DNA from: a virus
Direction: 5' to 3' (one strand)
IMG/VR virus record: IMGVR_UViG_3300006921_000012
Coordinates: 1-64,000 of that record
Length of the DNA: 64,000 nt
In this document: piece by piece, positions 51,719-61,797 of the stretch
Position numbering within the stretch: position 1 is the first letter of the stretch
How the letters are laid out: each line of letters begins with the position of its first letter
Program-made: the position numbers and the translations under genes
Notes under the pieces: generated by a model
What the model saw: only the letters and a program-made list of their open reading frames with translations
Databases searched by the model: none
Told to the model about the DNA's origin: nothing

Positions 51719-53635
51719 TTAATCACTAGTTTCTACTGTTATAGAGACTTGTTTAGTACATCCTTTATCATTTAAAATGGTAAAGGTGTAAAGACCAGCT
51801 GCTGGTCCATTTATATTTGTATAATTGCTAGGACAAAGATTGTCAAAGAAAATATTATTATATTGCCCATTTACAGGATAAATAGTTATAGATTCTGAGG
51901 TATTATTATTTGTAATAGTATACTCTGAACTTAACATGTCAAATCCACCCATTTCTACTACACCATCACAATCAAAAGTATGTGATTGAATTCCATTTGC
52001 ATTTGTTAATGTAACAGTACCACATGTTTGAACATTATTTAAAGTTATATTAAGATTTTCTATTTCTGTACATCCACAGTTAGCGTTACAACCCTCTAAC
52101 GAGGAATACATATTACTTTGTGCTAATAAACTACTATAAGTCGATTCTCCACTATCTTCATCTATCCAACTACCTTGTGGTATTTCACTACAAACCGTAT
52201 TCATACATTCAAATAACCTATCCAAAGGGGTTATATTACTTACTTTAGGAATTACGGGAGTAGGTAAGGCTGTTTTCTCTTCTTGGGGTGCTCCGTATAC
52301 TATCGCAGAACCTAATACTCCACCTGCCACTCGATTTCCTGGTCCTGCTCTCCTCATCAATCCATTTGCTTGTTTACACTCATCTTCAGTACACCAAAGA
52401 GGACTCTGTTGATTAACTGTTACATAGTGGCCTGGATTTGATGGGTCGGGTATTAGATATAGGAAAAGATTTGCCTGGGTCCCTGAATTTGGTGGGAAGC
52501 CTCCACCTCCACCATCTAAATAATCTCTAATTGTCATACAATCCATTCCCATATGGACTATCCAACAATCTAAATGTGGGTCTTCACTGCAATTACAAAC
52601 TTCCTCTTCTTTACAACAATGATAATCTATATTATCATGATTTAATCCCATACTCATAGCTGAGTATGCTGTGGTCCCTCCACTATAATCTATATAATTA
52701 ATATCGTTTAAAGTGTATGCCGTATACCAAGAAGAAATGGTAGTTATAACACCAGTACCCGATAATCCCACATTTACCACTGACCCTACATTTGGGTATG
52801 GGTTGGTCCCGTATTGTTTTAAAACTTTTAACTGACTGGTATAGGAGTGTCCTGTAACCGCAAAAGGTGTATTCACCCAATTACTACTTAGAGTATCCCA
52901 CACATCTGGATTACTATCCCCCCAAAATATCCAATCTTGGGTTACCGAATCACATCCAATTGGGTCTCCAATATTTGGAGCTAACATAGAAAAGTTTCCG
53001 AATGGGTTTGGTATTACTGGACTATTAAAGTATGGAATAGGAACACTCCTAGAAATGAATGTGGTTCCCCAGGGATTTACTTGACTTAAAGTTATAGTAT
53101 AACCACTACTAGGTGTGGTGTAGGTATGACTTGCAGTTACTTGTAAAGGTGGAGTTAATTGTGATGTATTACCATCTCCCCAATCTACATCATAAGGAGC
53201 AACTCTTAAAAATTTCCTAAATTCTAAATCTGCTGTATTAAATATAGTGATACTATTATTGTTTCCTGTATATACAAAATTAACTAATACATCTCGTTGT
53301 ACGGCTAACCCATCAAATGGTGTATAAACCCCAATATCGTTAAAATCTTGAGTTAAAAGTATAGGTATTGTAATACCTGTTAAACAAGGAGGTGGAGGTG
53401 GAAGAGGAGCTGTGGATGTTAAACTTCTCCATGAATCACACCTATAATCGTTCCTCACTTTTGCTTTCCAATATCCACATTTTCCTCCATTATTAAAAAA
53501 ACAATTATTACAATTTTGTCCACTAAGTAAATTATTCTTTTGTTCAGACACATAAGATAATGGTAATTGGGCTGGTATTGCATCTAGTTGTCCTGGATAC
53601 AATCTTCTCTGAATTTGTAATGAATGTCTCTCCAT
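51719..53635 (-). CDS. Tail protein with PKD-like and SprB-like domains, 638 aa
   Basis: Residues 35-70 form a Cys4 cluster (GQNCNNCFFNNGGKCGYW, then NDYRCDSW) that resembles small metal-binding or iron-sulfur-like modules of phage proteins. Residues about 150-190 look like a PKD domain (APYDVDWGDGNTSQLT, ASHTYTTPSSGYTITLSQVN). The last 95 residues are SprB-like (NVQTCGTVTLTNANGIQSHT, AAGLYTFTILNDKGCTKQVS). In between is a DUF-like region with several Cys (EEVCNCSEDPHLDCWIVHMG). It is probably an extracellular-facing baseplate component. Confidence 0.68.
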   Translation of the reverse strand: MERHSLQIQRRLYPGQLDAIPAQLPLSYVSEQKNNLLSGQNCNNCFFNNGGKCGYWKAKVRNDYRCDSWRSLTSTAPLPPPPPCLTGITIPILLTQDFNDIGVYTPFDGLAVQRDVLVNFVYTGNNNSITIFNTADLEFRKFLRVAPYDVDWGDGNTSQLTPPLQVTASHTYTTPSSGYTITLSQVNPWGTTFISRSVPIPYFNSPVIPNPFGNFSMLAPNIGDPIGCDSVTQDWIFWGDSNPDVWDTLSSNWVNTPFAVTGHSYTSQLKVLKQYGTNPYPNVGSVVNVGLSGTGVITTISSWYTAYTLNDINYIDYSGGTTAYSAMSMGLNHDNIDYHCCKEEEVCNCSEDPHLDCWIVHMGMDCMTIRDYLDGGGGGFPPNSGTQANLFLYLIPDPSNPGHYVTVNQQSPLWCTEDECKQANGLMRRAGPGNRVAGGVLGSAIVYGAPQEEKTALPTPVIPKVSNITPLDRLFECMNTVCSEIPQGSWIDEDSGESTYSSLLAQSNMYSSLEGCNANCGCTEIENLNITLNNVQTCGTVTLTNANGIQSHTFDCDGVVEMGGFDMLSSEYTITNNNTSESITIYPVNGQYNNIFFDNLCPSNYTNINGPAAGLYTFTILNDKGCTKQVSITVETSD

Positions 53636-53638
53636 ATT

Positions 53639-54589
53639 TTATACTGGGTTTACGTATTCCCAAAACTCTATCGGGGTGTTTATACTTGTTCCTACTCTAG
53701 TACCTGCCATGTCTTCAACCCAATAGGTAAAATTATTTTTATCTAAGAGTAATTTATAATACATATTATTGGCTGGGTCAAAACTAGTCGGGTTAGGTAA
53801 TGTGGACGGGTCTACATTGGTAAATCTAGACACCTCACCATCTCTACCATTATAAAACTTTGTAGACATATAGAAAGTATTAAGATTTAAATAGGTACTC
53901 TCTTTTAACCAATAAAAGAAGTAACCTATACTTTTATTATCCATATCAAAGTGATAACGGGGTATTGGTACATTACGTGCAGTATCTAATACTGTATTTA
54001 ACCCACTAGCATCCATTATTGGGGGGTCGGGAACATTCATATTTAAAGCACCCCATTCTGAAATAACTTGTGCTGGTGTTGACCCAATAATGTTATTCAT
54101 ACAATCTGCATCTATGGCAGATAAATTAAGTTTAGTACCATTCACGGGACTAAGAATATTGGACATATAGAATTTTTGTCTTGTCTTTACAGGATTATCA
54201 TAAAAATCTAACTTAAAGAAACTTTTTAACAAATCAGAGGTATTTTCCCCCAATTCCTGATTGGTGTAACCTTTAAAGTTAAATCCAAACGGGTAGGGTT
54301 GGAATGGTGTGGCGAAGGGGAGTGTCGTAGGGTAGAGTCCCGTAGATACTTGATAAAAGTTAAACTGGTAGAATATATCGGGACTTTCTTCACTATTATC
54401 TAATAATGGAGCATGTCTATATCTACTTACTTCAAAGTCTTTAGTGGGATTTACTAATTTTCTTACTACGTCATTCTCATATACTTTTATTAAATCTTCT
54501 CTACCAGTCTCATCGAAAGTAGTACCGAACCCTAGTTGAATGACTGGGTCTTTAGTGTTTATATTAAATGTAAATTTATTCGCAGCCAT
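53639..54589 (-). CDS. Baseplate/tail structural protein, 316 aa
   Basis: It begins MAANKFTFNINTKDPVIQLG and contains VIQLGFGTTFDETGREDLIK and FYQFNFYQVSTGLYPTTLPF, with a later FYFDMDN-like segment (RYHFDMDNKSIGYFFYWLKE). The sequence is beta-rich without repeats. Its start overlaps the stop of the 597-aa gene by 14 bases. A structural role is inferred from its place in the tail unit; no specific family is recognised. Confidence 0.6.
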   Translation of the reverse strand: MAANKFTFNINTKDPVIQLGFGTTFDETGREDLIKVYENDVVRKLVNPTKDFEVSRYRHAPLLDNSEESPDIFYQFNFYQVSTGLYPTTLPFATPFQPYPFGFNFKGYTNQELGENTSDLLKSFFKLDFYDNPVKTRQKFYMSNILSPVNGTKLNLSAIDADCMNNIIGSTPAQVISEWGALNMNVPDPPIMDASGLNTVLDTARNVPIPRYHFDMDNKSIGYFFYWLKESTYLNLNTFYMSTKFYNGRDGEVSRFTNVDPSTLPNPTSFDPANNMYYKLLLDKNNFTYWVEDMAGTRVGTSINTPIEFWEYVNPV

Positions 54590-56369
54590 CTGTTAAAAAG
54601 TCATCTATTATTTCTGTTAATCCTGTAACTGACAGGTCTGATTCCATTCTAATCTGTTTTTGAACATAGAATGGGATAATTTTACTTGGGTATTGAGCGT
54701 TATTCATAAAAGGATAGTCTACACCATGTCCCCCTTCTATAAACCCTATCTCCCACAAATCTCTCCATCTCCAAGTTTTTTCTCTTTCCCAGTATTCTGC
54801 CCAATCTGGTATATCAATCACTTCTTGTGGGTCTCCAAACTCGATGTAGGTGGAGAATCTTCTGATGGGAACCTCGTAGTGTGGTTTATAAATATAACCT
54901 TTAACCCCATCTATAGTATCTTGTGACATCATAAACACCGAAGAATTCCAACTAAATTGGTGTTTTATTTCACTTATAACTCTTTCTTTTAGTTCTTCCG
55001 CATTATATTCACAGAAATCTCCTCTCAGTAAGTCCCCAACTCTTAATTCTGTACCTCTCATTAATCCAGTACCACCCGGTAGAACATCTACTATAGGACC
55101 AGAAGGTTGTGGGTCTCCTATATCTCCTCTTACAATATTAGGACCAACTGGTCCGAATGGTAAAGGTACACCTGAGGCATCTCCAACCCCACTAATGGAA
55201 GTATCCATGAAAGTTAGGGGGAAATTCCATTCCCACCCATATCGTGGGGGATAATTAAAGTAACCTAAATCATTTCTTAAAAATACTGTAACATATAAGT
55301 TTGTAAGTGGTCTTCCTAGATTATCTCTTAGAGTTTTAACATCTACATCTCTGGTGAAAGAATATAAATACGAAGGGTAACTATTCTTAACCGAAACCCT
55401 ACATGAACCTAAAGGTGTCACTTTATCAACTTGTTTAACATCCGGAAAAACTCCTTGTTCAAAACCACAATCATCAAGTACTGTATCCGATACTTTTGTT
55501 AATATTTTATTTACTCTCACATAATATTGAGAAAGACTTTCAGGATTGGCTTTATTAGTTTGCCTTCTCATGGTACCCATTGCAAAATTCGGTAGTGTTG
55601 GAAAACCTACCACCGTTCCTTGAGGAAAAAGTAAATTAAATACGGTTTCGGAAGAATTTCTAGTTGAGTCACCTACACTATAAACTGGAAAGATAGTATC
55701 TCTAAGAGTGTATGTTGTCCCTTGACCATCATCCATATTTAATACCACATATTCACCCGTACTTAATCCATGGGGAGCACCACAATAAAATCTAATCATA
55801 TCTCTTCCGTTCAAGGTTATTTGTTGAGTATGAAAAGGAATTCCTTGGTTTGCTAAAAAAGCTATAGTGTTTGAGGTTGGTGATTGTTCTGCTTGGTACC
55901 ACATTCGTTGGTCACTCATACATTCAGATGGGTAAGTTAGGAACATATTCCAATTAGTGGTGGTAGATAAAAATTCATCTACATCCTTTCTTTTAAAATC
56001 AAATTCTTGAAATTGTGGATAACCAGGCCAAGGAGAAAATGCTGTACCTCCAGAACTGTGGATATAATATAATTGTTGAAAAAGTAGGGTTGTAAATCCA
56101 CTGGAACTCGAACTCGTATCTGTATTTATAGCTAATCCACCATAGTCATTATCTATAAAAGGTGATATTTTACCGTACACTCTATAGTTACTTATATTTT
56201 GTCTTTCATCATTAAATCTATCATTAATATTCAGATTTACAGTTCTATCTCCCTGTATCAAAGGTCTAGAAGTGTCATTTAATGTAACTTGGAAAGTTAA
56301 GTCTTCTTCCGTTGCACCAGCAAACTTTTTACTTGGTATAACTTTTAATATGTTTTCTCTATTTCCCAT
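54576..56369 (-). CDS. Baseplate/tail structural protein, 597 aa
   Basis: It starts MGNRENILKVIPSKKFAGAT, then FQVTLNDTSRPLIQGDRTVN. It is rich in aromatic and proline turns (RYGWEWNFPLTFMDTSISGV, PFGPVGPNIVRGDIGDPQPS) with an acidic C terminus. A WEREKTWRWRDLWEIGFIEG segment near the end is notable for tryptophan density. No host-like repeats or membrane segments are visible. It is encoded between the membrane-domain 1170-aa protein and the 316-aa protein, so it is probably a tail component; exact role unknown. Confidence 0.6.
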   Translation of the reverse strand: MGNRENILKVIPSKKFAGATEEDLTFQVTLNDTSRPLIQGDRTVNLNINDRFNDERQNISNYRVYGKISPFIDNDYGGLAINTDTSSSSSGFTTLLFQQLYYIHSSGGTAFSPWPGYPQFQEFDFKRKDVDEFLSTTTNWNMFLTYPSECMSDQRMWYQAEQSPTSNTIAFLANQGIPFHTQQITLNGRDMIRFYCGAPHGLSTGEYVVLNMDDGQGTTYTLRDTIFPVYSVGDSTRNSSETVFNLLFPQGTVVGFPTLPNFAMGTMRRQTNKANPESLSQYYVRVNKILTKVSDTVLDDCGFEQGVFPDVKQVDKVTPLGSCRVSVKNSYPSYLYSFTRDVDVKTLRDNLGRPLTNLYVTVFLRNDLGYFNYPPRYGWEWNFPLTFMDTSISGVGDASGVPLPFGPVGPNIVRGDIGDPQPSGPIVDVLPGGTGLMRGTELRVGDLLRGDFCEYNAEELKERVISEIKHQFSWNSSVFMMSQDTIDGVKGYIYKPHYEVPIRRFSTYIEFGDPQEVIDIPDWAEYWEREKTWRWRDLWEIGFIEGGHGVDYPFMNNAQYPSKIIPFYVQKQIRMESDLSVTGLTEIIDDFLTDGCE

Positions 56370-56372
56370 ACT

Positions 56373-59300
56373 CTAATCTAGTGGTGGCATATAACCATTA
56401 ACAAATTTATCATAAGCATTATTTCCTTGATATAAACCAAAATAATAATGATAGTATCCCATAGATACTTTATCGGTAGACGGTATGAGGGACGGGATAG
56501 GTCCCGTTGGGGGTACTATTATGGGTCCTGGTTGTGATGGATTACTTACAATACTAATACCACTGTTATTTGCTGCCTCCCAATTATTATCTCTATTTCC
56601 AAAATTTACACCCGCTCCTTTTTTCCATGGATAATATGGAATTGTTTGAGCACGACTATACCCAGTACTCCCACCCATTAATCTATTTCTTAAATCCATA
56701 CTATCTATTTTCATTTCTTTCTGTGCATACGTATTATCGATAGCTGGGTCAAGAATTGTTGGTGGTAGTGGACCGTAGTTGGGGTCTGTTGGGTAGTAAA
56801 AAGGACTTTGGTATTTGTGTATAGACATTTCATTATTAAAAGCGACTGCTTGTGCGATGTCACCATCTAATAACCTATATTGTCCCCCTGCAAGACCTGC
56901 ACTACTAGCTTTGAGTTCACGTTTATTCCTATCAGACGCACCTCCTGAAGCTGGGAACCCAAATGTTTGCCATGCCCTACTACCACCAAACCAGTTATTA
57001 ACTCCAGCAAATTGTATTTCACCCCAATTATAACCCATTAATTTTTGATTAATAAAATAATCTAAAATTCCTGCTGGTGATTGTGCGGAAGATGATTGTA
57101 GTTGGTCTATGAAAAAATCGGTAGCTAGTTCACTATCACAATCTACACAGGAATTATTGGTACTTAAATCTTCAAAGGTACCCAATTCTATTACTGTTGT
57201 GGGATAATTAATACCTTTATAGAACATTCTATATTGGATGGTTGCTGTCCCTCCATTTTCTGGTTTTTCATATGAGAAAGAACCTCCCGCACTCGGGTTG
57301 TTTGCTTGAAATATTCCTGTAGTAGGATTATAAGGAGCACTTCTGTAATAATATTCGTTTGGGTTGGTGAAACCATCATCAGGACCTACAATAATATCTC
57401 TACAAAAATAATCAGTGGTAGTTTCTGTTAGGGTACTTGGGTCTGTACTTTTTATTTTTTTATTGTCAAACCTAAAATGGTAAAGGGTACCTCTAATCCA
57501 AGATGCCCAGAATCCCATATTAAAGATACCTTGACATAAACCATTATATATGTTTTTTCTTACTCTCCATTCATTAAGACCAAAGAATATAACACCCAAT
57601 CTATTCAACATAAAAGTTGCAATCAATATAACAAAACCATCTATAATAAGACCAATAAGAACAGGGCTTAAGGCAGCCCCCGCTCCAGGTATCCATGCAA
57701 ATACAGCTCCAATTGTTATCATTGTCCATATAGCTACTGTAAATGTAGCTTCTAATCCAGACCCATCATAACTAATGGTATAACATCCCGCCATACTGGT
57801 TTTATCTTCTCCATCATCTATATCTTCACCATGTTCTTCACTATAATATAATTTATTACTAGCTCTTAATGCTGGAATTTGACAATTAGGGTCGTCTACT
57901 AATGGACTACCCGATTCTTGTTGTATTTCTCCTGCTCCCCAAAGACCCGGAAAATCCATATCAAAAAATGAACCACAATTACAATCTTCACACTCATCAT
58001 ATTTGGTTAGGGGTAATCTATACTTCATAGAAGTCACCCCAGCCTGTAATAATCTAACCATAGTTATCGCAATAGCTACTTGTATTAAAGCAAAAGCAAA
58101 TGCCCCCACCGCAGATAAAATTGCACCAATAGGAAGTAGAGCACCTAAACCAAGTACTATATTTAAGATTTGGGTCATAGCGATAGCTAAAGCATTAACA
58201 GCTGATGCCACATGGAGGAGTAGACTATATGTTTCAAAAAGAACCATTAACGCTAAGAGGATATATGGAACAAATATGGATAAGACTGTTAAGAATAAAG
58301 TTAACTGTGTTATAACAAAAATAAACGACCCTCCTCTAAAACCATCGTTGGCAGGAAATTCTCTTATACTTCCACTACAATCTACTTCTTTGGCGGGATT
58401 AGTACTTTTTATCCCTACAAAATCCCATCTATTTCTTTTAGCCCCATATCCACTATGCATTACCCCTCTACCTGGGATGTCAGAATTGGTTGCGTCTGCA
58501 TCAAAAGGTGTTTGACTATAATCATTCCTATAAATGTCTATAAACTGACCTAGACTATATACTCTGTCTGGTAACATTTCATAAAAATAGTCTTCTCCTA
58601 AAAATGCTGGTGAACTTAAATAGTTGTTACATTTTATACTTGGACTAGAACCCATATCGTGTGGATAATCTAATAATTCAGTAGAAAATTGATAACTGTC
58701 TATAAATTGGTCCGTATACTCTCTAATATTTGGTACTAGATATTTTCCTTTACGGGTTCCCGCACCTGTTTCACTATCAAAACTAAGTCTAAACCTATAT
58801 TTACCTCTAGTCGGTACTCCTACAGAAGGGTCAGAAGATATTTGTTGATTTCCAAATTCATCGGTATAGATGTAATCTAAGTTCATAGGGACTTTAGCTA
58901 CAAAAGACCCCGTACCATCTAAATTGTGTAAATTTATTTTTTCTAATTTAGGTCTACAAGAACAACCTGGTTTTTCATCATTTTCTTGAAATACTGTAAA
59001 TCTAATCGCTTCTATTTTACCACTCCCTGTAGTTAATTTACATACATCACCTTGATTTCTACTTGGTCCACACTGCCATCCAACACTCCCACTATTATCA
59101 TCGGTAATAATACTCCCCATAAATAACGCGTTAGGTCTAAATTCGACATTGGAGTCTCTTAGGTCAAAATCAACTCTAGAAATACCAGAATTACACATCT
59201 CATCATCTCCCCAGAAGGAAACTGATTCTACTGTTTTATTTTGAATTACTATTTGTGGTAAAGTATCTAAGTTTTCTGATTCATTAAATACAGCAGAGTT

Positions 59301-59885
59301 TTTAAATTTTTCTATTGGTACCCCTTGGGATACAAAGTCAAATGGTTTCATTGAGTAACATCCAATGTCACTTACGTCCACAGACATGTGTATTTGATGG
59401 ATACCCAACGGTACCCCCCAAACCATGTAGTCTCCATTTTCATTAGTTTTTACAGTAAATTTATAATATTTCTCAAATACTTCTAATTTAAGAGGATTGG
59501 ATATAGTTTCCTCCGCTGTTAAGAAACTTCCTGTTGGAGTGTGTCGGTTATGTTGTTTAGTGGTAGGTAAAAGATTATATCTATATCCTTCTTCATTTTT
59601 ATCTGTAACATCCTTAAAAGGATACAGTGCGGTTATCGCATCATCTTGTTCATCTTCTGCGGTTAAAGGAATAAAAATGGAAAGTTTTGCATTAGGGACA
59701 CCCAAACCACTATTTGCTACTACTCTACCTACAATTACACCGTAGTCTGCACACATTCTTGCATACACCTCTGACTGAGTCAATTTTAGACTCAAAATTT
59801 CTAAAAGGTCAAAGTCTTGTTGTAAGTTTACTTTTACAAACCTATCTTCACCTACTTTTGTTCTTATTCTATATGATTTGGGCAT
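56373..59885 (-). CDS. Virion protein with long hydrophobic tracts, 1170 aa
   Basis: Residues about 40-180 resemble a carboxypeptidase-regulatory-like beta sandwich (GRVVANSGLGVPNAKLSIFI and DYMVWGVPLGIHQIHMSVDV). Two hydrophobic tracts follow: about 518-612 (FIFVITQLTLFLTVLSIFVP, GALLPIGAILSAVGAFAFAL) and about 713-770 (FTVAIWTMITIGAVFAWIPG, SPVLIGLIIDGFVILIATFM). Between them lies a Cys cluster, DECEDCNCGS. Multi-spanning hydrophobic segments are unusual in a tail protein and would suit a membrane-penetrating or channel-forming tip component. A TATTTAT motif precedes the start by 15 bases. Confidence 0.68.
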   Translation of the reverse strand: MPKSYRIRTKVGEDRFVKVNLQQDFDLLEILSLKLTQSEVYARMCADYGVIVGRVVANSGLGVPNAKLSIFIPLTAEDEQDDAITALYPFKDVTDKNEEGYRYNLLPTTKQHNRHTPTGSFLTAEETISNPLKLEVFEKYYKFTVKTNENGDYMVWGVPLGIHQIHMSVDVSDIGCYSMKPFDFVSQGVPIEKFKNSAVFNESENLDTLPQIVIQNKTVESVSFWGDDEMCNSGISRVDFDLRDSNVEFRPNALFMGSIITDDNSGSVGWQCGPSRNQGDVCKLTTGSGKIEAIRFTVFQENDEKPGCSCRPKLEKINLHNLDGTGSFVAKVPMNLDYIYTDEFGNQQISSDPSVGVPTRGKYRFRLSFDSETGAGTRKGKYLVPNIREYTDQFIDSYQFSTELLDYPHDMGSSPSIKCNNYLSSPAFLGEDYFYEMLPDRVYSLGQFIDIYRNDYSQTPFDADATNSDIPGRGVMHSGYGAKRNRWDFVGIKSTNPAKEVDCSGSIREFPANDGFRGGSFIFVITQLTLFLTVLSIFVPYILLALMVLFETYSLLLHVASAVNALAIAMTQILNIVLGLGALLPIGAILSAVGAFAFALIQVAIAITMVRLLQAGVTSMKYRLPLTKYDECEDCNCGSFFDMDFPGLWGAGEIQQESGSPLVDDPNCQIPALRASNKLYYSEEHGEDIDDGEDKTSMAGCYTISYDGSGLEATFTVAIWTMITIGAVFAWIPGAGAALSPVLIGLIIDGFVILIATFMLNRLGVIFFGLNEWRVRKNIYNGLCQGIFNMGFWASWIRGTLYHFRFDNKKIKSTDPSTLTETTTDYFCRDIIVGPDDGFTNPNEYYYRSAPYNPTTGIFQANNPSAGGSFSYEKPENGGTATIQYRMFYKGINYPTTVIELGTFEDLSTNNSCVDCDSELATDFFIDQLQSSSAQSPAGILDYFINQKLMGYNWGEIQFAGVNNWFGGSRAWQTFGFPASGGASDRNKRELKASSAGLAGGQYRLLDGDIAQAVAFNNEMSIHKYQSPFYYPTDPNYGPLPPTILDPAIDNTYAQKEMKIDSMDLRNRLMGGSTGYSRAQTIPYYPWKKGAGVNFGNRDNNWEAANNSGISIVSNPSQPGPIIVPPTGPIPSLIPSTDKVSMGYYHYYFGLYQGNNAYDKFVNGYMPPLD

Positions 59886-59900
59886 ACATTACTTTAACAG

Positions 59901-59907
59901 ATAAATA
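59901..59907 (-). promoter_or_regulatory. TATTTAT leader motif of the 1170-aa virion gene
   Basis: Coding-strand TATTTAT ends 15 bases before the ATG at 59885, followed by CTGTTAAAG. It marks one of the few gaps inside the tail block. Confidence 0.45.
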
Positions 59908-59958
59908 TTTGTTCTGTCAAAATTAAAAGTAATATACACTACCTATTTGTAAATCTAA

Positions 59959-61797
59959 TTATGTGATGGATGGTTGGGATAGGGTTTTAATCCTTACTGC
60001 TATATCCTTATTTGGTAATTTCACTTGAAATATCTGATTTGGTTGTGCGAATAGGGTACCATCTATCAAAGCTATTTCTTTGGTTGAAGCGTTTTTATAA
60101 GGTTGTGAAACGGTATTTTCAGAGTAATCACCTCCCACTTTATTAAAGAGTCGAAGGTCTACTAAGTTTATTACCCCTGGTTGGTTTACGATATCTTTTG
60201 TTAGTTCCCCAGTAAAGACATCTTTCCCCATTTCTTTATTGTCGGGACTGAAAAAGGTTGTAGTTTTATCTATAATGTTAGTTACTATGTCTGCTTGATT
60301 GAATCCAGGGTCGATTATTAAATCCATTTCTAGTGATAAGTCTATAACTTCAGCGGATGTTACACTTATATAATCATTTAACATTCTATAGTCCGATAGA
60401 TACTCCGCGATATTTTTCATCATCGTAGTACTTACCTTAGACGTTAATGAACCATCTTCAGAATAAGATAAAAGATTAATAAAAATCTTATTTTCCACTT
60501 CCATAACCCCTACTTTTGCTGGAGACCCAAAAACACTTGGCATAGTCTGTATTCTAGAAACATAATCATTTATGGTTACAGCTCTTTGTTGTGCGGAAAA
60601 ATTAAATGAAATATAATTTCTTATTTCTTCTACACTCGGTTGATTGGCTCCTCCAATTGCGGAAGTTACATTATTCACGGTTAAGGAATCTCTTACAGCA
60701 GAATTAATACTACTTATTGGACCATTAATAGCAAAATCTATACTGGCTACCGTATTAACACTATTAGGTCCTACATTCGTTCCTTTACCACCACCAACAC
60801 GATACTGAATAAAAATAGTAGTGTTAGACTGTGGTGCTCTCCCTAATGATAAATTATTCATATATTGGTTAAGGTCTAACTTATAACCTGTGGAAGTTAA
60901 ATCATCAAGTGAGTCTTCTGCAGAACTACTTCCCCCACCTAAAGTTAGAAAAAAGAAACCTTCTGGGGTGTATTCCGTAATAAATCTCTGGTCTGTGTTT
61001 TGCCACTTTCCTATCTTAATACCTGGTTTATCTGATTTTTTACTACTATCTTCTATAAAAACTTTATCCTGTACCAATGCTTCTACCTCATACCATTTAT
61101 TTGTCGCATTAATAAAGTCGGTATTTTTAGGTAAAGCTTGGATACTTGTACCATCTTTTTGCATTACCGCTGTAACTCCTAATACATTTTTTTCTGGTAA
61201 GAAAACTTTAAGAAATGGTTTAACGTCTGTACTAGTTATTACTTTTTTAAACACTTTAGTAACTCCATTAACTACGACCTCTCTCTTAGTTATTGTATAA
61301 TTTATTACATTTCCGTTTGAGTCGAAGTTAGGGGTCTTAGTTCGATTAGGAAAACCTTTACTATCATATGCACTTGCGAAGTCTACATCATTTACTAACT
61401 CAAAAACTTCACCACCTCCTTTAAATTGTGAATTTCTTCTTAATAACCCCAGATACCTAGTATTCTCTTTATCTCCCATAACTGGAACCGTAACCGATAA
61501 ATCTACAACTGCCACTGAAGGACGATTACCAGGTATTTTTAAACCATAAGTTCTTGCTATATTGAAGAGGGAAGAACGTTGTTGTGCATATTCCAACACT
61601 GTTTCCTGTAAACTTCTATCTATGTGATAGTTAAGATTATCTCCGATTGCCGCATTTAAATCTAATAGAACTGAAAATATAGAAGCGTCATTTGCGTTTT
61701 GGATTAATTCTGGATATTGTTCTTTAACATATTTTAACAAGTCGGTCCTTAGTCCAACAAAATCTCTTTCTGTATATGATATTTTATTATTTGCCAC
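59959..61797 (-). CDS. Baseplate wedge protein, T4 gp6-like (baseplate J family)
   Basis: A 612-aa protein beginning NNKISYTERDFVGLRTDLLK YV, then PELIQNANDASIFSVLLDLN and GDNLNYHIDRSLQETVLEYA, the characteristic gp6/baseplate J N terminus. The middle contains RDSLTVNNVTSAIGGANQPS and ISFNFSAQQRAVTINDYVSR, and the C terminus GVINLVDLRLFNKVGGDYSE. It should form the inner baseplate wedge ring with gp25-like and other proteins. The start is GTG at 61797, overlapping the gp25-like TAG (TAGTG), so the two are translationally coupled. Confidence 0.88.
   Translation of the reverse strand: MANNKISYTERDFVGLRTDLLKYVKEQYPELIQNANDASIFSVLLDLNAAIGDNLNYHIDRSLQETVLEYAQQRSSLFNIARTYGLKIPGNRPSVAVVDLSVTVPVMGDKENTRYLGLLRRNSQFKGGGEVFELVNDVDFASAYDSKGFPNRTKTPNFDSNGNVINYTITKREVVVNGVTKVFKKVITSTDVKPFLKVFLPEKNVLGVTAVMQKDGTSIQALPKNTDFINATNKWYEVEALVQDKVFIEDSSKKSDKPGIKIGKWQNTDQRFITEYTPEGFFFLTLGGGSSSAEDSLDDLTSTGYKLDLNQYMNNLSLGRAPQSNTTIFIQYRVGGGKGTNVGPNSVNTVASIDFAINGPISSINSAVRDSLTVNNVTSAIGGANQPSVEEIRNYISFNFSAQQRAVTINDYVSRIQTMPSVFGSPAKVGVMEVENKIFINLLSYSEDGSLTSKVSTTMMKNIAEYLSDYRMLNDYISVTSAEVIDLSLEMDLIIDPGFNQADIVTNIIDKTTTFFSPDNKEMGKDVFTGELTKDIVNQPGVINLVDLRLFNKVGGDYSENTVSQPYKNASTKEIALIDGTLFAQPNQIFQVKLPNKDIAVRIKTLSQPSIT

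Noticed and set aside
58003-58515. Open frame of 170 codons on the plus strand
   Set aside because: It is antisense to the hydrophobic part of the 1170-aa virion protein and shows only shadow composition.
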